Shown here: piece after piece, positions 14,839 through 23,317 of the stretch
Layout: each line of letters begins with the position of its first letter
Numbering within the stretch: the first letter of the stretch is position 1
NCBI GenBank assembly: GCA_934643185.1
Contig: CAKUBN010000035.1
Coordinates: 1 to 24,849, forward strand
Length of the DNA stretch: 24,849 nucleotides
Direction of reading: 5' to 3'
Source of the DNA: an uncultured Eubacteriales bacterium
GTDB taxonomy: Bacteria > Bacillota > Clostridia > Oscillospirales > Acutalibacteraceae
Notes under the pieces: model-generated
The model's database searches: none
What the model saw: the letters and a program-made list of their open reading frames with translations, nothing else
What the model was told of the DNA's origin: nothing
Made by a program: the position numbers and the translations under genes

Positions 14839-16731
14839 ATGAGCAGATTGCTCAGTAAAATCAAGGCCCCAAACGATGTGAAAAAGCTTGCGGCAAACGA
14901 GCTGCCGAAGCTTTGCGATGAGATCAGGGAAGAGATCATCAGCACGGTGGCGGACAACGGCGGCCATCTCGCCTCCAATTTGGGCGTGGTGGAGCTCACT
15001 GTGGCGCTGCACCGTGTGTTCACCTTGCCGGAGGATTGCATCGTGTGGGACGTGGGGCACCAGTCCTACGCGCACAAGCTTTTAACCGGCAGAGAAGAAG
15101 CGTTTTCCACGCTGCGCCGCGAGGACGGGCTTTCGGGCTTTCCGTCGAGAGACGAAAGCGACTGCGACCCGTTTACAACGGGGCACAGCAGCGCGTCCAT
15201 TTCTTCGGCGCTCGGCCTTTCCGTTGCAAAGGCACTTGCGGGTGACCCCGGCCATGTCATCGCCGTCATCGGCGACGGCGCGTTGACCGGCGGCCTTGCG
15301 TATGAGGGCCTCAACAATGCGGGCCGCATCAACCGCAATATGATCGTCATTTTGAATGACAACGCCATGTCCATTTCCCGCAACGTGGGCTCCATTGCGC
15401 GTTATCTTTCCTATGTGCGCGCAAAGCCGGGGTATTTGAACGCAAAAGACAGCGTCGAAGCCGCACTGTGCCGCGTGCCGAAGGTGGGCGAGCACATGGC
15501 TGCCGAAGTGCGCCGCGTGAAAAACCAAATCAAAAAGAATATTTTCAACACCACGATCTTTCAGGATCTTGGCTTTAATTATTACGGCCCGTTCGACGGA
15601 CACGACCTGCGCACCTTGACGTCGGTTTTGACGATGGCGCGCGATATGGATAAGCCGGTGCTCATCCACATCCGCACCTATAAAGGACGCGGATATAAAT
15701 ACGCGGAGAACGCTCCGAGCGTTTACCACGGCCTTGCAGCGTTTGACCGCGAAAAAGGCGCGGGCGAAGCCATTGCCAAGGGTTTTTCGCATGCGTTCGG
15801 CGAGACGATGTGCACGATAGCCGGTGTAAATGAGAAGCTGTGCGCCGTTACGGCGGCGATGGAATCCGGCACCGGTTTGACGGATTTCCGCGAAAAATAC
15901 CGCAGCCGTTTCTTTGATGTCGGCATTGCGGAGGAACACGCCGTCACGTTCTGCGCCGGTCTGGCGCGCGGCGGCATGATTCCGGTTTTTGCGGTGTATT
16001 CCACGTTTTTACAGCGCGCGTACGACCAGCTCATCCACGACGGCGCCTTGCAGCATCTCAAAATTATTCTGGCTGTGGACAGAGCCGGCGTGGTCGGCGA
16101 AGACGGCCAGACGCATCAAGGCGTGTTCGATGCCGCGTTCCTGCGCACCGTGCCGGACATTCATGTGTACGCGCCGACGTATTACGATGAGCTTTCGGAC
16201 AATCTTGATGACTGTATTAAGGGAGAAAACCACCTTTATGCTATTCGCTACCCGCGCGGCAAAGAGCTGTATCGCCCGGAAAACTACACGCTTTCCGGCA
16301 AGCCGTTTTATGTGTTCGGCACGGAAGATACTTCTGTCACGCTTGTGACCTACGGCCGTATGTTCTCGTTTGCGTGCCAAGCGGCGGAGACGCTCGAAAA
16401 AGAGGGCATAAAGTGCCGCATCGTGAAGCTCAATCGCATCGTGCCGATCGATCCGAAAGCGGTGGAAGCGGTCTTAAGGTGTCCCACGGTGCTGTTCTTT
16501 GAAGAGGGCGTCCGCCAAGGCGGCATCGCGGAGGAATTCGGTGCCATGCTGTTGGATCGCAATTTCAGAGGGCACTACGAAGTGCACGCTATTGAAAACG
16601 GATTCATCAAGCACGCGCCTATGTTCCGCACGCTGCATAAGCTCGGTCTTGACGCAGAGGGCATGGTGAACGCCGTACACACGGCGCTGCAAATCGCAGA
16701 AAAGAAAGATGGAAAGGCAGTTTCTATATGA
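14839..16731 (+). CDS. dxs: 1-deoxy-D-xylulose-5-phosphate synthase
   Basis: Thiamine-diphosphate enzyme that joins pyruvate and glyceraldehyde 3-phosphate, the entry step of the MEP isoprenoid pathway. The 630-residue length is normal. Motifs are GGHLASNLGVVELTVALH (about 35-52), the TPP-binding GDGALTGGLAYEGLNN followed by NDNAMSIS, then the pyrimidine-domain DVGIAEEHAVTFCAGLA and a C-terminal transketolase domain with VLFFEEGVRQGG. The ATG at 14839 is two bases after the folD stop with only a weak G-rich binding site, suggesting translational coupling; the open frame upstream of it overlaps folD in another frame. It overlaps tlyA in ATGA (16728-16731). Confidence 0.97.
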   Translation: MSRLLSKIKAPNDVKKLAANELPKLCDEIREEIISTVADNGGHLASNLGVVELTVALHRVFTLPEDCIVWDVGHQSYAHKLLTGREEAFSTLRREDGLSGFPSRDESDCDPFTTGHSSASISSALGLSVAKALAGDPGHVIAVIGDGALTGGLAYEGLNNAGRINRNMIVILNDNAMSISRNVGSIARYLSYVRAKPGYLNAKDSVEAALCRVPKVGEHMAAEVRRVKNQIKKNIFNTTIFQDLGFNYYGPFDGHDLRTLTSVLTMARDMDKPVLIHIRTYKGRGYKYAENAPSVYHGLAAFDREKGAGEAIAKGFSHAFGETMCTIAGVNEKLCAVTAAMESGTGLTDFREKYRSRFFDVGIAEEHAVTFCAGLARGGMIPVFAVYSTFLQRAYDQLIHDGALQHLKIILAVDRAGVVGEDGQTHQGVFDAAFLRTVPDIHVYAPTYYDELSDNLDDCIKGENHLYAIRYPRGKELYRPENYTLSGKPFYVFGTEDTSVTLVTYGRMFSFACQAAETLEKEGIKCRIVKLNRIVPIDPKAVEAVLRCPTVLFFEEGVRQGGIAEEFGAMLLDRNFRGHYEVHAIENGFIKHAPMFRTLHKLGLDAEGMVNAVHTALQIAEKKDGKAVSI

Positions 16732-17537
16732 AAAAAAGGATAGACGTCCTGCTTTACGAAAAAGGGCTTGCGCCCAGCCGCGAAAAAGCGCGCACGCTCA
16801 TCATGGCGGGCTGTGTTTACGCGGATAACCAGAAATTCGATAAGCCCGGTGACACCGTGCGTGAAGACGCAGTCTTAGAGGTGCGCGGCAACACGCTGCG
16901 CTACGTCAGCCGCGGCGGCTTAAAGCTTGAAAAAGCTATGCAGCTGTTTCCGATCAAGCTCGAAAACACCGTATGTATGGACATCGGCGCATCTACGGGC
17001 GGCTTTACGGACTGCATGCTGCAAAACGGCGCCTCCAAAGTATACAGCGTAGACGTCGGCTACGGGCAGCTCGCCTGGCAGCTGCGCACCGACCCGCGCG
17101 TGGTGAATCTGGAGCGTACGAACGCCCGCTATCTCACACGCGAGCAAATTCCGGAGGAGATTGACTTCTTCTCCGTAGACGTGTCGTTCATCTCGCTCAA
17201 AATTATTTTGCCCGCCGTGCGTCCGCTTTTAAAGGACGGCGGCAAAGCCGTGTGCCTTATTAAGCCGCAGTTTGAAGCCGGCAGGGAAAAGGTTGGCAAA
17301 AAGGGCGTTGTGCGCGACAAAGCCGTGCACGAGGAAGTGGTGCAGATGATCTGCGATTTTGCAGTGGAAAACGGATATTCCGTATTGGGACTTACGTTCT
17401 CGCCGGTCAAAGGACCGGAGGGCAACATCGAGTATCTTGTATTCCTCCAAAAAAGCGACGCGCCGGTGAATACAGCAGAAAGCACGCCGCATGAGATCGT
17501 GGAAGCATCTCACGCGGCGCTGGACAAAAAGGACTGA
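16728..17537 (+). CDS. tlyA: TlyA-family rRNA methyltransferase
   Basis: A 269-residue protein with an N-terminal S4 RNA-binding domain (residues 1-60; RIDVLLYEKGLAPSREKAR) and an RrmJ/FtsJ-type SAM methyltransferase domain. The SAM-binding motif is MDIGASTGGFTD (about 83-94), with VDVSFISL and LIKPQFEAG carrying the Asp and Lys of the catalytic set, and a conserved SRGGLKLEKA segment before them. Studied TlyA proteins methylate 2'-OH groups of rRNA, and the family has often been annotated as hemolysin. That activity is inferred here. It overlaps dxs by four bases and precedes nadK by five, matching the dxs-tlyA-nadK order of Clostridia. Confidence 0.94.
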   Translation: MKKRIDVLLYEKGLAPSREKARTLIMAGCVYADNQKFDKPGDTVREDAVLEVRGNTLRYVSRGGLKLEKAMQLFPIKLENTVCMDIGASTGGFTDCMLQNGASKVYSVDVGYGQLAWQLRTDPRVVNLERTNARYLTREQIPEEIDFFSVDVSFISLKIILPAVRPLLKDGGKAVCLIKPQFEAGREKVGKKGVVRDKAVHEEVVQMICDFAVENGYSVLGLTFSPVKGPEGNIEYLVFLQKSDAPVNTAESTPHEIVEASHAALDKKD

Positions 17538-17542
17538 GGCTT

Positions 17543-18391
17543 ATGAAAATTGCGGTGATTCCAAATCTGGATAAACGCGATGCGGACACATACACCCGGG
17601 AAATTCTGGCGGTTTTGCAGGAAAACGGTGCGGAAACACTCATGCACGAAAAGCACCGCGGGCAGTATGAACACGTCACGTTCTGCAAAAATCACGCCGC
17701 ACTGGCGGAAAGCTGCGACCTTATCGTTGCGGTCGGCGGCGATGGCACCATCATCCACACGGCAAAGCACGCGTCCGTTGCAGGTAAGCCCATCCTTGGA
17801 GTGAACCTTGGGCGGCTGGGCTTTTTGGCAGGTGTGGAGAAGGACGAGCTGCACAAATTAAAGGCGCTCTTTACGGGCGATTACCGTGTGCGCCGCCTGA
17901 TGATGCTTTCCGTTACCGTGCACAGCGTGAAGGGGGATACAACCTACCGCGCTTTAAACGACGCGGTCGTCTCCGGTGCACAGTCCAGAATTTACGATTT
18001 CGGTTTTTCCGTCAACGGTTCCAAGCTTTATAAATTCCGCGCGGACGGCCTCATTTTGGCTACACCGGCGGGCTCCACGGCGTACTCGCTCTCGGCGGGC
18101 GGCCCGGTGGTAGACCCGGAATCGGAATGCGTAATCTTCACGCCCATCTGCCCGCATGCGCTCTTTAACCGCAGCACGCTGTTCTGCGCAGATAAGACCA
18201 TCACGGTCAGCACGGACAGCGATTATTCCGGCGAGGTGTATCTCACCATAGACGGTGGCGCACCCATACGCATTCATAAGACGGACACGGTTTCCGTCAG
18301 CCGCTCGACCTATTACACTGAGCTTATTCAGACCGACGAACGCAATTTTTACGATATTGTAGACAGCAAATTTATGCAAAGCAGAAATTAA
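17543..18391 (+). CDS. nadK: NAD kinase
   Basis: Cytoplasmic ATP- or polyphosphate-dependent kinase that converts NAD to NADP. The 282-residue protein has the catalytic GGDGT motif (65-69) in AVGGDGTIIHTAK, the NLGRLGFLA stretch, the ALNDAVVSG region, and the conserved glycine-rich ATPAGSTAYSLSAGGPVV motif (about 178-195). The ATG at 17543 is preceded by CTGAGG overlapping the tlyA stop. It is part of the dxs-tlyA-nadK-argR-recN run. No unusual residues are seen. Confidence 0.96.
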   Translation: MKIAVIPNLDKRDADTYTREILAVLQENGAETLMHEKHRGQYEHVTFCKNHAALAESCDLIVAVGGDGTIIHTAKHASVAGKPILGVNLGRLGFLAGVEKDELHKLKALFTGDYRVRRLMMLSVTVHSVKGDTTYRALNDAVVSGAQSRIYDFGFSVNGSKLYKFRADGLILATPAGSTAYSLSAGGPVVDPESECVIFTPICPHALFNRSTLFCADKTITVSTDSDYSGEVYLTIDGGAPIRIHKTDTVSVSRSTYYTELIQTDERNFYDIVDSKFMQSRN

Positions 18392-18415
18392 AAGGCAGGA
18401 AGGAAGGCAGAAAGC

Positions 18416-18871
18416 ATGAAAACAAGACGCCACGCCAAAATTCTGGAGCTCATCAAAGCACAGGATATCGACACGCAGGAGGAGCTCCTGCGCAATCTGC
18501 GCGCTTGTGGCTTCGACGTGACCCAGGCAACCGTTTCCCGCGATATCAAAGAGCTTCGGCTCGTGAAGAGTCTTTCCCCGAACGGAAAGTATAAATATTC
18601 CACCGGGCGTGACAATGCCCGCGACATTTCCTCCAAGTTCTATTCGCTGTTCGGCGATTCGGTTATGAGCGTGGAGGCGGCCGGCAACATGATCGTTGTC
18701 AAGTGCATGACCGGCATGGCGCAGGCGGTCTGCGCCTCTATGGATACGCTGCATTTCCCGGATTTCATCGGCACGCTGGCCGGTGAAGACACCATTCTCA
18801 TCATCTGTAAAACGGATGAGATTGCGGAGGAAAAGCAGAACGAGCTCAGAAAGTTGATTGGCGGGGTCTGA
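18416..18871 (+). CDS. argR: Arginine repressor
   Basis: A 151-residue ArgR/AhrC-type regulator that controls arginine biosynthesis and catabolism as an arginine-bound hexamer. The N-terminal winged helix (1-70) holds QATVSRDIKEL, the recognition-helix signature. The C-terminal arginine-binding domain ends with GTLAGEDTILIICKT; the usual GDD arginine-contact motif is GED here, and the usual TxPGxA motif reads MTGMA. These changes might alter ligand affinity. GGAAGGAAGG lies upstream of the ATG. It sits before recN, as in Bacillus (ahrC-recN), and ends one base before the recN start. Confidence 0.93.
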   Translation: MKTRRHAKILELIKAQDIDTQEELLRNLRACGFDVTQATVSRDIKELRLVKSLSPNGKYKYSTGRDNARDISSKFYSLFGDSVMSVEAAGNMIVVKCMTGMAQAVCASMDTLHFPDFIGTLAGEDTILIICKTDEIAEEKQNELRKLIGGV

Positions 18872-18872
18872 T

Positions 18873-20549
18873 ATGCTGACGCAGCTTTACATTCAGAATA
18901 TCGCCGTCATCGAGCAGGCGTCTATCGATTTTGAACCGGGCTTCACCGTTTTGACCGGCGAGACCGGCGCGGGCAAATCCATCATCATCGACGCGATCTA
19001 CGCCGTGCTCGGGGAGCGCACCTCAAAGGAGCTTGTGCGCACAGGTGCGGAGCAGGCGAGTGTTTCGGCACTTTTTACGGATGTTTCTCCGCAGACGCAG
19101 CAGGTTTTGCGTGAGCTGGATATTCCGCTTGAAGACGACGGCAGTTTGCTTATTCGCCGCGAGATTCGCCCGCACGGGCGCTCCTCCTGCAAGCTCAATA
19201 ACATCCCGGCGACCGTTTCCATGCTGCGCGCCGTCGGCGGCACGCTCATCGATATTCTCGGTCAGCATGAAAGCTACAAGTTGCTTTCACCGGAAGTGCA
19301 CGGCACGTATATCGACAGCTTTGCGGGCGCATATGGTCTGCTTGCGGAGTACCGCGCAGCGTATACGGCACTGCGCCGCATCAAAGGCGAGCTCGATGCG
19401 CTCGAATCCGACGAGGGGCAGAAGTCCCGCCGCATGGATATTTTGCGCTATCAGATCGAAGAATTAGAAGCTGCACAGCTGCGCGTCGGCGAACAGGCAG
19501 AGCTGACCGAGCGCCGCGATGAGATCCGCAACAGTGAGCGTATCGTGCGCGGTGTGGGCGAAGCTGTCACGCTTTTGCAGGGCGATGAGGACAATGGCGG
19601 CGCCATCACGGCCGTATCCGTTGCGGCAGAGTCGCTCGAGCAGGCGGCGCGCTATGCACCGTCGCTTTCAAACGTCGCCGAGCATGTCCGCGACGCCGAA
19701 TACGCACTGACAGATGCCGCGGCGGAAATCTCCGATTACCTCGATAACGCCATGTTCGACGCAAACGAGCTCGATGAGATTGAAAGCCGTCTGGAAGTTA
19801 TCTACCGCTTGAGCCTCAAATACGGCGAAACGGAGGAAGAAATGCTTTCGTTCCTCGACCGTGCCCGTGCGGAGCTTTCGGACATCGAGTTTTCCGATGA
19901 AAAAAAAGAACTGCTTTTGCAGCAGTATGAGCAGAAGAAAAAAGAAGCGGTGACGCTTGCAAAGCAGCTATCCGCGAAGCGCCGCGCCGCGTGCGAGAGT
20001 TTTTCGCGCCGTGTGCGGCAGGAGCTTTCAGAGCTCAACATGCCCGGCGTCGTCTTCACCGTGGAGCAGGAGCGCACACCGTTGACAGCCTTCGGCTGCG
20101 ACCGCATCCAGTTCCTCGTCTCCGCAAACGCAGGTGAGGATCCGAAGCCTATGTCGAAGATCGCGTCCGGCGGCGAGCTTTCGCGTATTATGCTCGCCAT
20201 CAACACCGTGCTGTCTGAGGATTCCGGCGCGGCCGAAACGCAGATTTTCGATGAGATTGACACCGGCATCAGCGGCGAAGCGGCGAATAAGGTCGGCATC
20301 AAGCTGCGCTGCGTCTCCAAAAACGCGCAGGTCATCTGCGTCACGCACCTGGCGCAGATCGCCGCCATGGCGGATAACCACCTGTTTATCGTCAAAAAGC
20401 AGGAGAACAACAAAACGTACACGGCGGTGCACACGCTGACGAAAGACGCGCGCGTCCGCGAGATTGCCCGTATTATCGGCGGCGATGACATCACGCCGTT
20501 AAAACTCAAAATGGCTGAGGAGATGCTCGGTCGGCCGCATGAATCATGA
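18873..20549 (+). CDS. recN: DNA repair protein RecN
   Basis: An SMC-like ATPase of 558 residues acting early in double-strand-break repair. The N-terminal half has the Walker A motif GETGAGKS (about 29-36) after the family start MLTQLYIQNIAVIEQ. A long coiled-coil arm follows (about 150-370). The C-terminal half carries the ABC signature SGGELSR and Walker B QIFDEIDTGISG, then VTHLAQIAAMAD. The ATG at 18873 directly follows the argR stop; an in-frame TTG at 18858 inside argR is a less likely start. The stop overlaps the next start in ATGA (20546-20549). Confidence 0.97.
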   Translation: MLTQLYIQNIAVIEQASIDFEPGFTVLTGETGAGKSIIIDAIYAVLGERTSKELVRTGAEQASVSALFTDVSPQTQQVLRELDIPLEDDGSLLIRREIRPHGRSSCKLNNIPATVSMLRAVGGTLIDILGQHESYKLLSPEVHGTYIDSFAGAYGLLAEYRAAYTALRRIKGELDALESDEGQKSRRMDILRYQIEELEAAQLRVGEQAELTERRDEIRNSERIVRGVGEAVTLLQGDEDNGGAITAVSVAAESLEQAARYAPSLSNVAEHVRDAEYALTDAAAEISDYLDNAMFDANELDEIESRLEVIYRLSLKYGETEEEMLSFLDRARAELSDIEFSDEKKELLLQQYEQKKKEAVTLAKQLSAKRRAACESFSRRVRQELSELNMPGVVFTVEQERTPLTAFGCDRIQFLVSANAGEDPKPMSKIASGGELSRIMLAINTVLSEDSGAAETQIFDEIDTGISGEAANKVGIKLRCVSKNAQVICVTHLAQIAAMADNHLFIVKKQENNKTYTAVHTLTKDARVREIARIIGGDDITPLKLKMAEEMLGRPHES

Positions 20550-21085
20550 ATGTTAATCCTGTAAAGATAAACAGCCTTACAATCAAAATAAGTAAAGTTA
20601 TATCACTTGTCAGCGTGCTCGCGACAATTTACATCCTGCTTTTGCTTTCGCCGATTCTGTTCGGACGGTGCGCATTTTCTGTAAAGCAAAGTGGCTGTAC
20701 AGGCTATCCCGTAAATTCGCTTGCATATTACGCATATATGCCTGCCGAAGATTATTTCCCGGGTGACTGCGCGGCGATTCAAACCGAACGCGGTCCATTG
20801 CTGCTGACGCTGACCGAAAACGATCCTGAAGCCCGCGTTTGGCATACGGCGGGGGAATTCAAAGCCTATGCCGAGGTGCCGTATGAATATTTAGAGGGCA
20901 AAGTGAGCGCATTCTGCCTGCCGCATATGGGCTTCGTCGCGGATGATTGGCCCGTTCTGTTGCCTATATTTGCAGGGGGCGCGGCGCTTTTCTATGCATT
21001 CTCGCGCGTTCTGCCGAAAAAACTATATCAGCCAAAGTACGGCAGAAAGCCGGGGGAGGAGGCCGAAAATGGAGCTGACACCTGA
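20546..21085 (+). CDS. Degenerate S26 (SipW-like) signal-peptidase-type membrane protein
   Basis: A 179-residue protein with an N-terminal membrane helix (about 18-45), an extracytoplasmic stretch (46-135) and a C-terminal helix (about 136-155) with a charged tail. The layout and several landmarks follow SipW-like signal peptidases: QSGCTGYPVNSLAYY (48-62) matches the SGSMEPxxPVGSLVYV block, FPGDCAAIQ the GDVITF block, VPYEYLEGKVSAF (111-123) the VPxENVIGKVVF block, then a LPHMGF turn and the last helix. The catalytic Ser position is Cys51, and the expected THRV segment is replaced by LLTLTEND, so the usual catalytic residues are lost. It is probably a non-catalytic homologue. Its start overlaps recN by four bases and its end overlaps the DivIVA-like gene by 17. 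Homology is inferred by eye. Confidence 0.6.
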   Translation: MNVNPVKINSLTIKISKVISLVSVLATIYILLLLSPILFGRCAFSVKQSGCTGYPVNSLAYYAYMPAEDYFPGDCAAIQTERGPLLLTLTENDPEARVWHTAGEFKAYAEVPYEYLEGKVSAFCLPHMGFVADDWPVLLPIFAGGAALFYAFSRVLPKKLYQPKYGRKPGEEAENGADT

Positions 21086-21323
21086 ATATATAAAGGCTGT
21101 TCGCTTTACAGTTAAGCGCGGCAACACCTACGATGCCGCCGAGGTGGACGCGTTCTTAGATGAGCTTTTAGAAGCTGTTACCGCACTGCAAAACCGTCCG
21201 GATGCCGATACCCTTGCAGCGGTGTGTACCATACGCGCCGAAATGACGGAGCAGATTACCCGTGCAGTACTCGAAGCCGAAAAGCGCATTGCACCCCTGC
21301 TTTCAGACGAAAATGCGGTTTAG
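21069..21323 (+). CDS. Short DivIVA-domain protein
   Basis: An 84-residue protein whose first half is the DivIVA/GpsB N-terminal membrane-targeting module: LTPEYIKAVRFTVKRGNTYDAAEVDAFLDELLEAV (residues 3-37) has the family pattern of LTPxxI, F, RGxxYDxxEVDxFL. The rest (about 38-84) is predicted helical or coiled coil, with many Ala and Glu, but is much shorter than full DivIVA, which has a long coiled-coil tail. Such proteins mark curved membranes at poles or septa; the role here is unknown. GGGGGAGGAGG (21052-21062) gives a strong binding site inside the previous gene, with which it overlaps by 17 bases. It is the last gene of the operon. Confidence 0.82.
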   Translation: MELTPEYIKAVRFTVKRGNTYDAAEVDAFLDELLEAVTALQNRPDADTLAAVCTIRAEMTEQITRAVLEAEKRIAPLLSDENAV

Positions 21324-21336
21324 CCGCCGATTTTTT
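21315..21336 (+). terminator. Weak candidate terminator at the end of the housekeeping operon
   Basis: GCGG (21315-21318) and CCGC (21324-21327) form a short stem with the TAG stop codon in its loop, followed after three bases by TTTTTT. The stem is only 4 bp, so this is tentative. No better terminator is visible before the LysR promoter. Confidence 0.3.
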
Positions 21337-21367
21337 CGGATTTTACGCTGTTTTTGTGCACAAGTAT

Positions 21368-21395
21368 TTGACAAGAGAGCGGGATATGTTATAAT
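21368..21395 (+). promoter_or_regulatory. Strong sigma-A promoter of the LysR-type gene
   Basis: TTGACA (21368-21373), 16 bases, then TATAAT (21390-21395), preceded by an extended -10 TG at 21387-21388. Both hexamers match consensus exactly. It is about 50 bases before the start codon. Confidence 0.88.
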
Positions 21396-21445
21396 ATAAT
21401 CGAAATAGTGTTATGCCCTTTCAAATATGTCCGTAGGAGAACGCA

Positions 21446-22399
21446 ATGAACATCGCACATCTGAAATATGCGGTGGAAGTAGAGAAGACCGCATCCATCA
21501 CTAAGGCTGCCGAAAACCTTTTTATGGGGCAGCCGAACCTCAGCCGCGGGATTAAGGAGCTTGAGGAGACGCTCGGCGTCAAGATCTTTAAGCGCACCTC
21601 AAAGGGCATTGTGCCCACACCGCAGGGAGAGGAGTTTCTCGGCTACGCCAAGAGTATTCTGGCACAGATCGAAGAAATGGAGTCGCTTTATAAGCCCGAA
21701 AAGAATAATAAGCTGAAGTTCAGCATCTCGGTGCCGCGCGCCAGCTATATTGCGGATGCGTTTTCCAAGTTTGTCCGTGAGGCGGATATGTCAAAGGAAA
21801 TCGAGTTTAGTTTCAAAGAAACGAACGCCATGCGTGCCATTCGCAACGTGGTACAGGAAAACTACGGCCTTGCCATCGTGCGGTATCAGACGATCTTTGA
21901 GAGCTTTTTTACGAACATGCTGCGCGATAAGGGCATGAAGTCGGAGAACATCTGGGAATTCGAGTATCAGCTTCTCATCTCCAAAAACGACTCGCTCTCG
22001 CAAAAGGATGTTGTGGATATCGAAGACCTTTCCGGCTATATCGAAATTTGCCACGGCGATCCGTTCGTGCCGTCGCTGCCGATGTCCGACATCAAAAAGG
22101 CAGAGATGGACGAAAACGTCACCAAACGCGTGTATGTTTACAGCCGCGGCAGTCAGCTCGACCTTTTGGCGACGGTGCCGCACACATATATGTGGGTCTC
22201 GCCGACGGATGTGGAACAGCTTGAACGCTATGAGCTTGTGTTGAAACCGTGCCGCGGCAACAAACACCGCGTGTACAGAGATATTTTGACGTCCAAAAAG
22301 GAATATAAATATACGGCGGTCGATAAACGGTTCATCGAAAAGTTGTATGAGGAGCGCGATTTATTGAGCGCAAAGTTCGGCACGCCGCATGCGGAGTAG
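21446..22399 (+). CDS. LysR-family transcriptional regulator
   Basis: A 317-residue regulator. The N-terminal winged helix-turn-helix (1-65) reads MNIAHLKYAVEVEKTASITKA and continues with QPNLSRGIKELEETLGVKIFKRT, the standard LysR pattern, followed by the linker helix and a periplasmic-binding-protein-like effector domain (about 90-300). The effector is not recognisable from the sequence. TAGGAG precedes the ATG, and the gene has its own consensus promoter. LysR proteins often control a neighbouring divergent gene, but here the upstream neighbour runs in the same direction. The downstream rex and hydrogenase genes are possible but unproven targets. Confidence 0.93.
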   Translation: MNIAHLKYAVEVEKTASITKAAENLFMGQPNLSRGIKELEETLGVKIFKRTSKGIVPTPQGEEFLGYAKSILAQIEEMESLYKPEKNNKLKFSISVPRASYIADAFSKFVREADMSKEIEFSFKETNAMRAIRNVVQENYGLAIVRYQTIFESFFTNMLRDKGMKSENIWEFEYQLLISKNDSLSQKDVVDIEDLSGYIEICHGDPFVPSLPMSDIKKAEMDENVTKRVYVYSRGSQLDLLATVPHTYMWVSPTDVEQLERYELVLKPCRGNKHRVYRDILTSKKEYKYTAVDKRFIEKLYEERDLLSAKFGTPHAE

Positions 22400-22468
22400 A
22401 AATCCGCCGAAGTTTGTATTTGATTTAGTTTGTCTGTTTTTTAACGTGTCGTTGGGGCTTTTTTGCTT

Positions 22469-22492
22469 TTATATCGATGAAATTATATCGAT
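22469..22492 (+). repeat. Short direct repeat TTATATCGAT upstream of rex
   Basis: TTATATCGAT occurs at 22469-22478 and again at 22483-22492, 14 bases apart from start to start. Each copy contains the palindrome ATCGAT. The 190-base gap between the LysR gene and rex has no other clear feature and no convincing consensus promoter, so the pair is a candidate operator. Confidence 0.5.
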
Positions 22493-22589
22493 ATTTGAAA
22501 ATGGGTATTCCCTTTGGTCGTTTCTTGTGTTAAAGTATTAGATGTTTGGTTTATTTTGATTTTCTGTTTGGATGGGGGTTGGCTGCGTC

Positions 22590-23231
22590 ATGGTGAATCG
22601 CAGCATTTCAAAACAAACGCTGCTCCGATTGCCGCTTTACCTGAATTATATGAAGCAGCTCGGCGAGAATACGCCGGAGCACATTTCCGCCACGACCATT
22701 GCAGAGGCGCTGCGCTTAAACCACGTCGTTGTGCGCAAAGACCTTGCAGCGGTCAGCTCGGCCGGTAAGCCGAAGGTCGGCTACAACACGGCGGCGCTTA
22801 TTGCGGAGCTGGAGGAATTTTTAGGCTACAACGATGTGGACGATGCCATCATCGTCGGCGCCGGTAAGCTCGGCAAGGCGCTTTTAACGTATGGCGGCTT
22901 TAAAGACTGCGGCATGAACATTTTGGCCGCATTTGATATTGATGAAGAAGTATGTGAGGAAGATTACGGCGGCAAACGCATTTTGACAATGGATAAGCTG
23001 ATGGACCTGTGCGAGCGCATGCGCGTGCGCATCGGCATCATCGCGGTCCCGGCGGAAAACGCGCAGGCCATCTGTAATCTGCTCATTGAAAGTGGAATTT
23101 TAGCCATCTGGAATTTCGCGCCCGTGCATCTCGATGTGCCGGAGGGCATATTGGTGCATAACGAAAACCTCGCCGCGTCGCTTGCGCTCTTATCAAAGCA
23201 GCTCAAGGAGAAATTCGACGCCAATACCTAA
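22590..23231 (+). CDS. rex: Redox-sensing transcriptional repressor Rex
   Basis: A dimeric repressor that senses the NADH/NAD+ ratio and controls fermentation and hydrogenase genes in Gram-positive bacteria. The 213-residue protein has an N-terminal winged helix (SKQTLLRLPLYLNYM, then ATTIAEALRLNHVVVRKDLAAVS) and a Rossmann domain with the NAD(H) motif VGAGKLGKAL (about 91-100), IGIIAVPAENAQ and a C-terminal domain-swapping helix. The ATG at 22590 is preferred over the ATG at 22572: it has a GGGGG stretch (22574-22578) at the right distance and gives the normal length. It stands directly before the [2Fe-2S] and hydrogenase-like genes, a typical Rex target type. A gapped TGTTAA/TTA element at 22527-22544 is a weak candidate Rex site. 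Confidence 0.95.
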   Translation: MVNRSISKQTLLRLPLYLNYMKQLGENTPEHISATTIAEALRLNHVVVRKDLAAVSSAGKPKVGYNTAALIAELEEFLGYNDVDDAIIVGAGKLGKALLTYGGFKDCGMNILAAFDIDEEVCEEDYGGKRILTMDKLMDLCERMRVRIGIIAVPAENAQAICNLLIESGILAIWNFAPVHLDVPEGILVHNENLAASLALLSKQLKEKFDANT

Positions 23232-23317
23232 GTTAGCTTGGCAGGAGGGGAAGCTCCCTGTTCTTTGCCATTATATAAGCAAAATTACCATAAACTAAGA
23301 AACGGAGTTTGATTAGA

